Shown: positions 62,343-64,000 of the stretch, in pieces
How positions within the stretch are numbered: the first letter of the stretch is position 1
Layout of the letters: each line of letters opens with the position of its first letter
Assembly (NCBI RefSeq): GCF_964355755.1
Contig: NC_092675.1
Span: 25,708,412-25,772,411 of the forward strand
DNA: 64,000 bases
Origin: Antedon mediterranea
Taxonomy: Eukaryota > Echinodermata > Crinoidea > Comatulida > Antedonidae
Reading direction: 5' to 3'
Notes under the pieces: model-generated
Told to the model about the DNA's origin: nothing
The model's database searches: none
Seen by the model: the letters and a program-made list of their open reading frames with translations, nothing else
Position numbers and translations under genes: made by a program

Positions 62343-62409
62343 ATGGCTTTTACGTTGTTGAAATACACGAGTTTCCTATTTATGTGGTTTATATCAGAAT
62401 CTGCAGACG
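62343..62409 (+). CDS. Signal-peptide exon of a further gene (partial)
   Basis: ATG at 62343 opens 22 codons 'MAFTLLKYTSFLFMWFIS...' that end in a GT donor (acg|gtaaat) in phase 1, the same design as the first exons of genes A-F. It has a typical signal peptide: a Lys, a hydrophobic core, then SESAD. No second exon was recognised before 64000, so the gene is either cut by the window or its next exon is unlike the lectin family. Identity unknown. Confidence 0.5.
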
Positions 62410-64000
62410 GTAAATGTTTATTTTACATTCTTTCTAGATCTAACACATTCAGATAAGGCCTATGATTATCGTTATTATTATTAGTAGTAGTTTTAGTGCA
62501 TTATTTTCCATATAACATCTATTAAATCATTCATAATTAGTTATATTATTTGGACTAACTAATTTTAATTATTGTGAAACCTCATAAACTCAGAACAAAA
62601 ACATTAACATTAATTTTCTGTTCTGAAATTATGAGTTGTCACAATAATTAAAATATGTAATATGTAGGTAATTCTTTTTACGCATTCTTTTTAGGTAATT
62701 CTTCTTTTGTGGGAATTTTGTTCTATGAGATTTTATCGTGAAATAATAGTTTCACTTTATATTAGGATATATCGTATTTTGTATCTTCTTCCCAACTTTT
62801 TTATTATTTTTTTCTGGGAGGTGTAAAGTTTCGAACTTATATGGGTTTCCTTCCACACATACTGTACTATGTCTTTTATTTTGTTATTATCGTACGTGTT
62901 TATATAATTATAATTTTTTATTTATGTATTTTTAATACGTGTGTGGAGAACATTTAATGAATATTTATTGAATAAACGAATAAAAGTATAAAGTATATTT
63001 CGTCAGAAAAATACAATCATAACAAAAACAATTCAAAGAGCATAGGCCTAAAAAAAGATTTCAAAATCTCACAAAAATTTAATAAGATACAATATAATTC
63101 AAAATAGAGTAACATTCTTAATAAACAATTCCATTTATTAAAGTCTTAAGGCCCATTTATACTACGACGATAACCGATAAGACAAATACATTTTTCATAC
63201 ATAAAACAAAAGATATCTAAAAAGTTTTCATTCTAGAACTATAAAATAACCATCTGCTTCCTTTTATGAAAATATTTTCACACATGATTAGTAAGAGCAA
63301 TAATATCGTGACAATACAAAGATTTTATTGTTTTTATTGGATTAAAAGAAATTATATTTCTTTCAAAGACAGCATAAATGATTAACCTTTCTAATTTCTT
63401 TTGTTTTACGTAAGGAAATGCAGGCTTATTATTTATCGTCGATCGTTATCGTCCTATGTGTAAATGGGTGTATGAATGGATTTCTAAATCTATTTCATAA
63501 TAATATCCCTTGATTTATATTATAGCGCCTAATTTTGTGAAACCTCTAATCGCTGTACAAAAACTAATAGGCCTACGATAAAAGGGATTCCACCATGGCA
63601 TGGCCTTCGTCGCTAACCAGGGATCGGTCTAATTGAACCACCAGTTTTGTTTTTGGACTTCTTTGCTTTATCGGATTGATTTATAATGTTTGTTTGATAT
63701 TTAAACACAATTTTAATTTCTCTAATGTGTGGGTCACTGGGTAGTAAGTTTCTCAAGTTGACGGCAGACATTAAACCCAATTACTGTTTAAGCCATTTTC
63801 ACCATCCTATTCATTTTTAATTTGTCAAGTATATCTCCACATGTGAAAACAGATACCACTAATGTACATATAATAATAAATAATGTATATTTATAAATGT
63901 AAATAATATATTGTTTGAAGGTTTGCATGACGAAATCTAATGTTGATATAAAGTTGAGGACGATCAAAGCATATTGATCGAAATGTCAAGAAACTCTACA
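62410..64000. other. Presumed intron of the partial gene
   Basis: No exon seen. It contains the MITE at 63148-63470. A stretch at about 63897-63955 resembles 39272-39320 in the intron of gene F between lectin exons 2 and 3. Confidence 0.4.
63148..63470. mobile_element. MITE family 3 (cccatttayac ends)
   Basis: The left end 'aaggcccatttatactacga' + 'cgataaccgataa' is mirrored by the right end 'ttatcgtcgatcgttatcgt' + 'cctatgtgtaaatgggtg'. The interior is AT-rich without coding capacity. Ends of this form are common in hAT-like MITEs (inference). Confidence 0.72.

Noticed and set aside
1-64000. CRISPR array, operon or prophage
   Set aside because: There are no regularly spaced repeats and no bacterial gene layout. 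Spliced genes and LINE/SINE content show an animal nuclear genome.

Overview
This is an AT-rich, intron-rich animal nuclear sequence. The gene content points to a marine invertebrate deuterostome, most likely an echinoderm: hyalin-repeat (HYR) domains joined to eel-fucolectin (FTP/F-type lectin) domains, a divergent caveolin and an REXO1 orthologue. The species call is inference; nothing here names the species. About 35 copies of the 8-base palindrome TAGGCCTA and many MITE, SINE and LINE fragments form the background.

Layout. (1) 1-4532: LINE remnants and hairpin repeats, no host gene. (2) 4533-42825, plus strand: a head-to-tail cluster of six related genes, each encoding a type I membrane lectin. 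The plan is a signal peptide exon, one F-type lectin domain over three exons, a run of HYR domains (one exon each), a transmembrane exon and a short cytoplasmic-tail exon. Genes A (4533-10445), B (12457-19774) and C (20572-25190) have four HYR domains. Genes D (27349-30949) and F (36820-42825) have three. E (31651-36364) is a decayed D/F-type pseudogene that has lost its transmembrane and tail exons. A, B, C and F were assembled exon by exon into continuous reading frames of 588, 580, 573 and 481 residues. D needs one missing base in its first lectin exon. Almost every junction is phase 1, the classic exon-shuffling layout. (3) 43538-45298, minus strand: a three-exon caveolin (168 aa). (4) 50845-61333, minus strand: REXO1, a DEDDh 3'-5' RNA exonuclease of 14 exons (1246 aa) with an N-terminal CCCH finger. 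(5) 62343-62409, plus strand: one further signal-peptide exon, the start of a gene that probably runs out of the window.

How the genes may work together. The cluster reads as a tandem family of cell-surface glycan receptors. The distal lectin domain would bind fucosylated ligands, the HYR domains would act as stalk or adhesion modules, and a conserved short tail could dock cytosolic partners. Lectin exons have diverged strongly between A, B and C while the membrane-proximal HYR4 exon is almost unchanged. Gene A has replaced two of the fucose-binding residues, and D and E are damaged. This is the pattern of a birth-and-death recognition family (immune, allorecognition or gamete). That role is inference from architecture. 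Caveolin and REXO1 look like ordinary conserved neighbours.

Mobile DNA includes LINE 3' ends (1-282, 1468-2286, 17340-17648, 38520-39030, 43785-43949, 60340-60867), tRNA-derived SINEs (4731, 25701, 32525, 44528), several MITE families with visible terminal inverted repeats, one nested insertion (13042-13763) and a 1.2-kb CpG-rich element (37125-38323).
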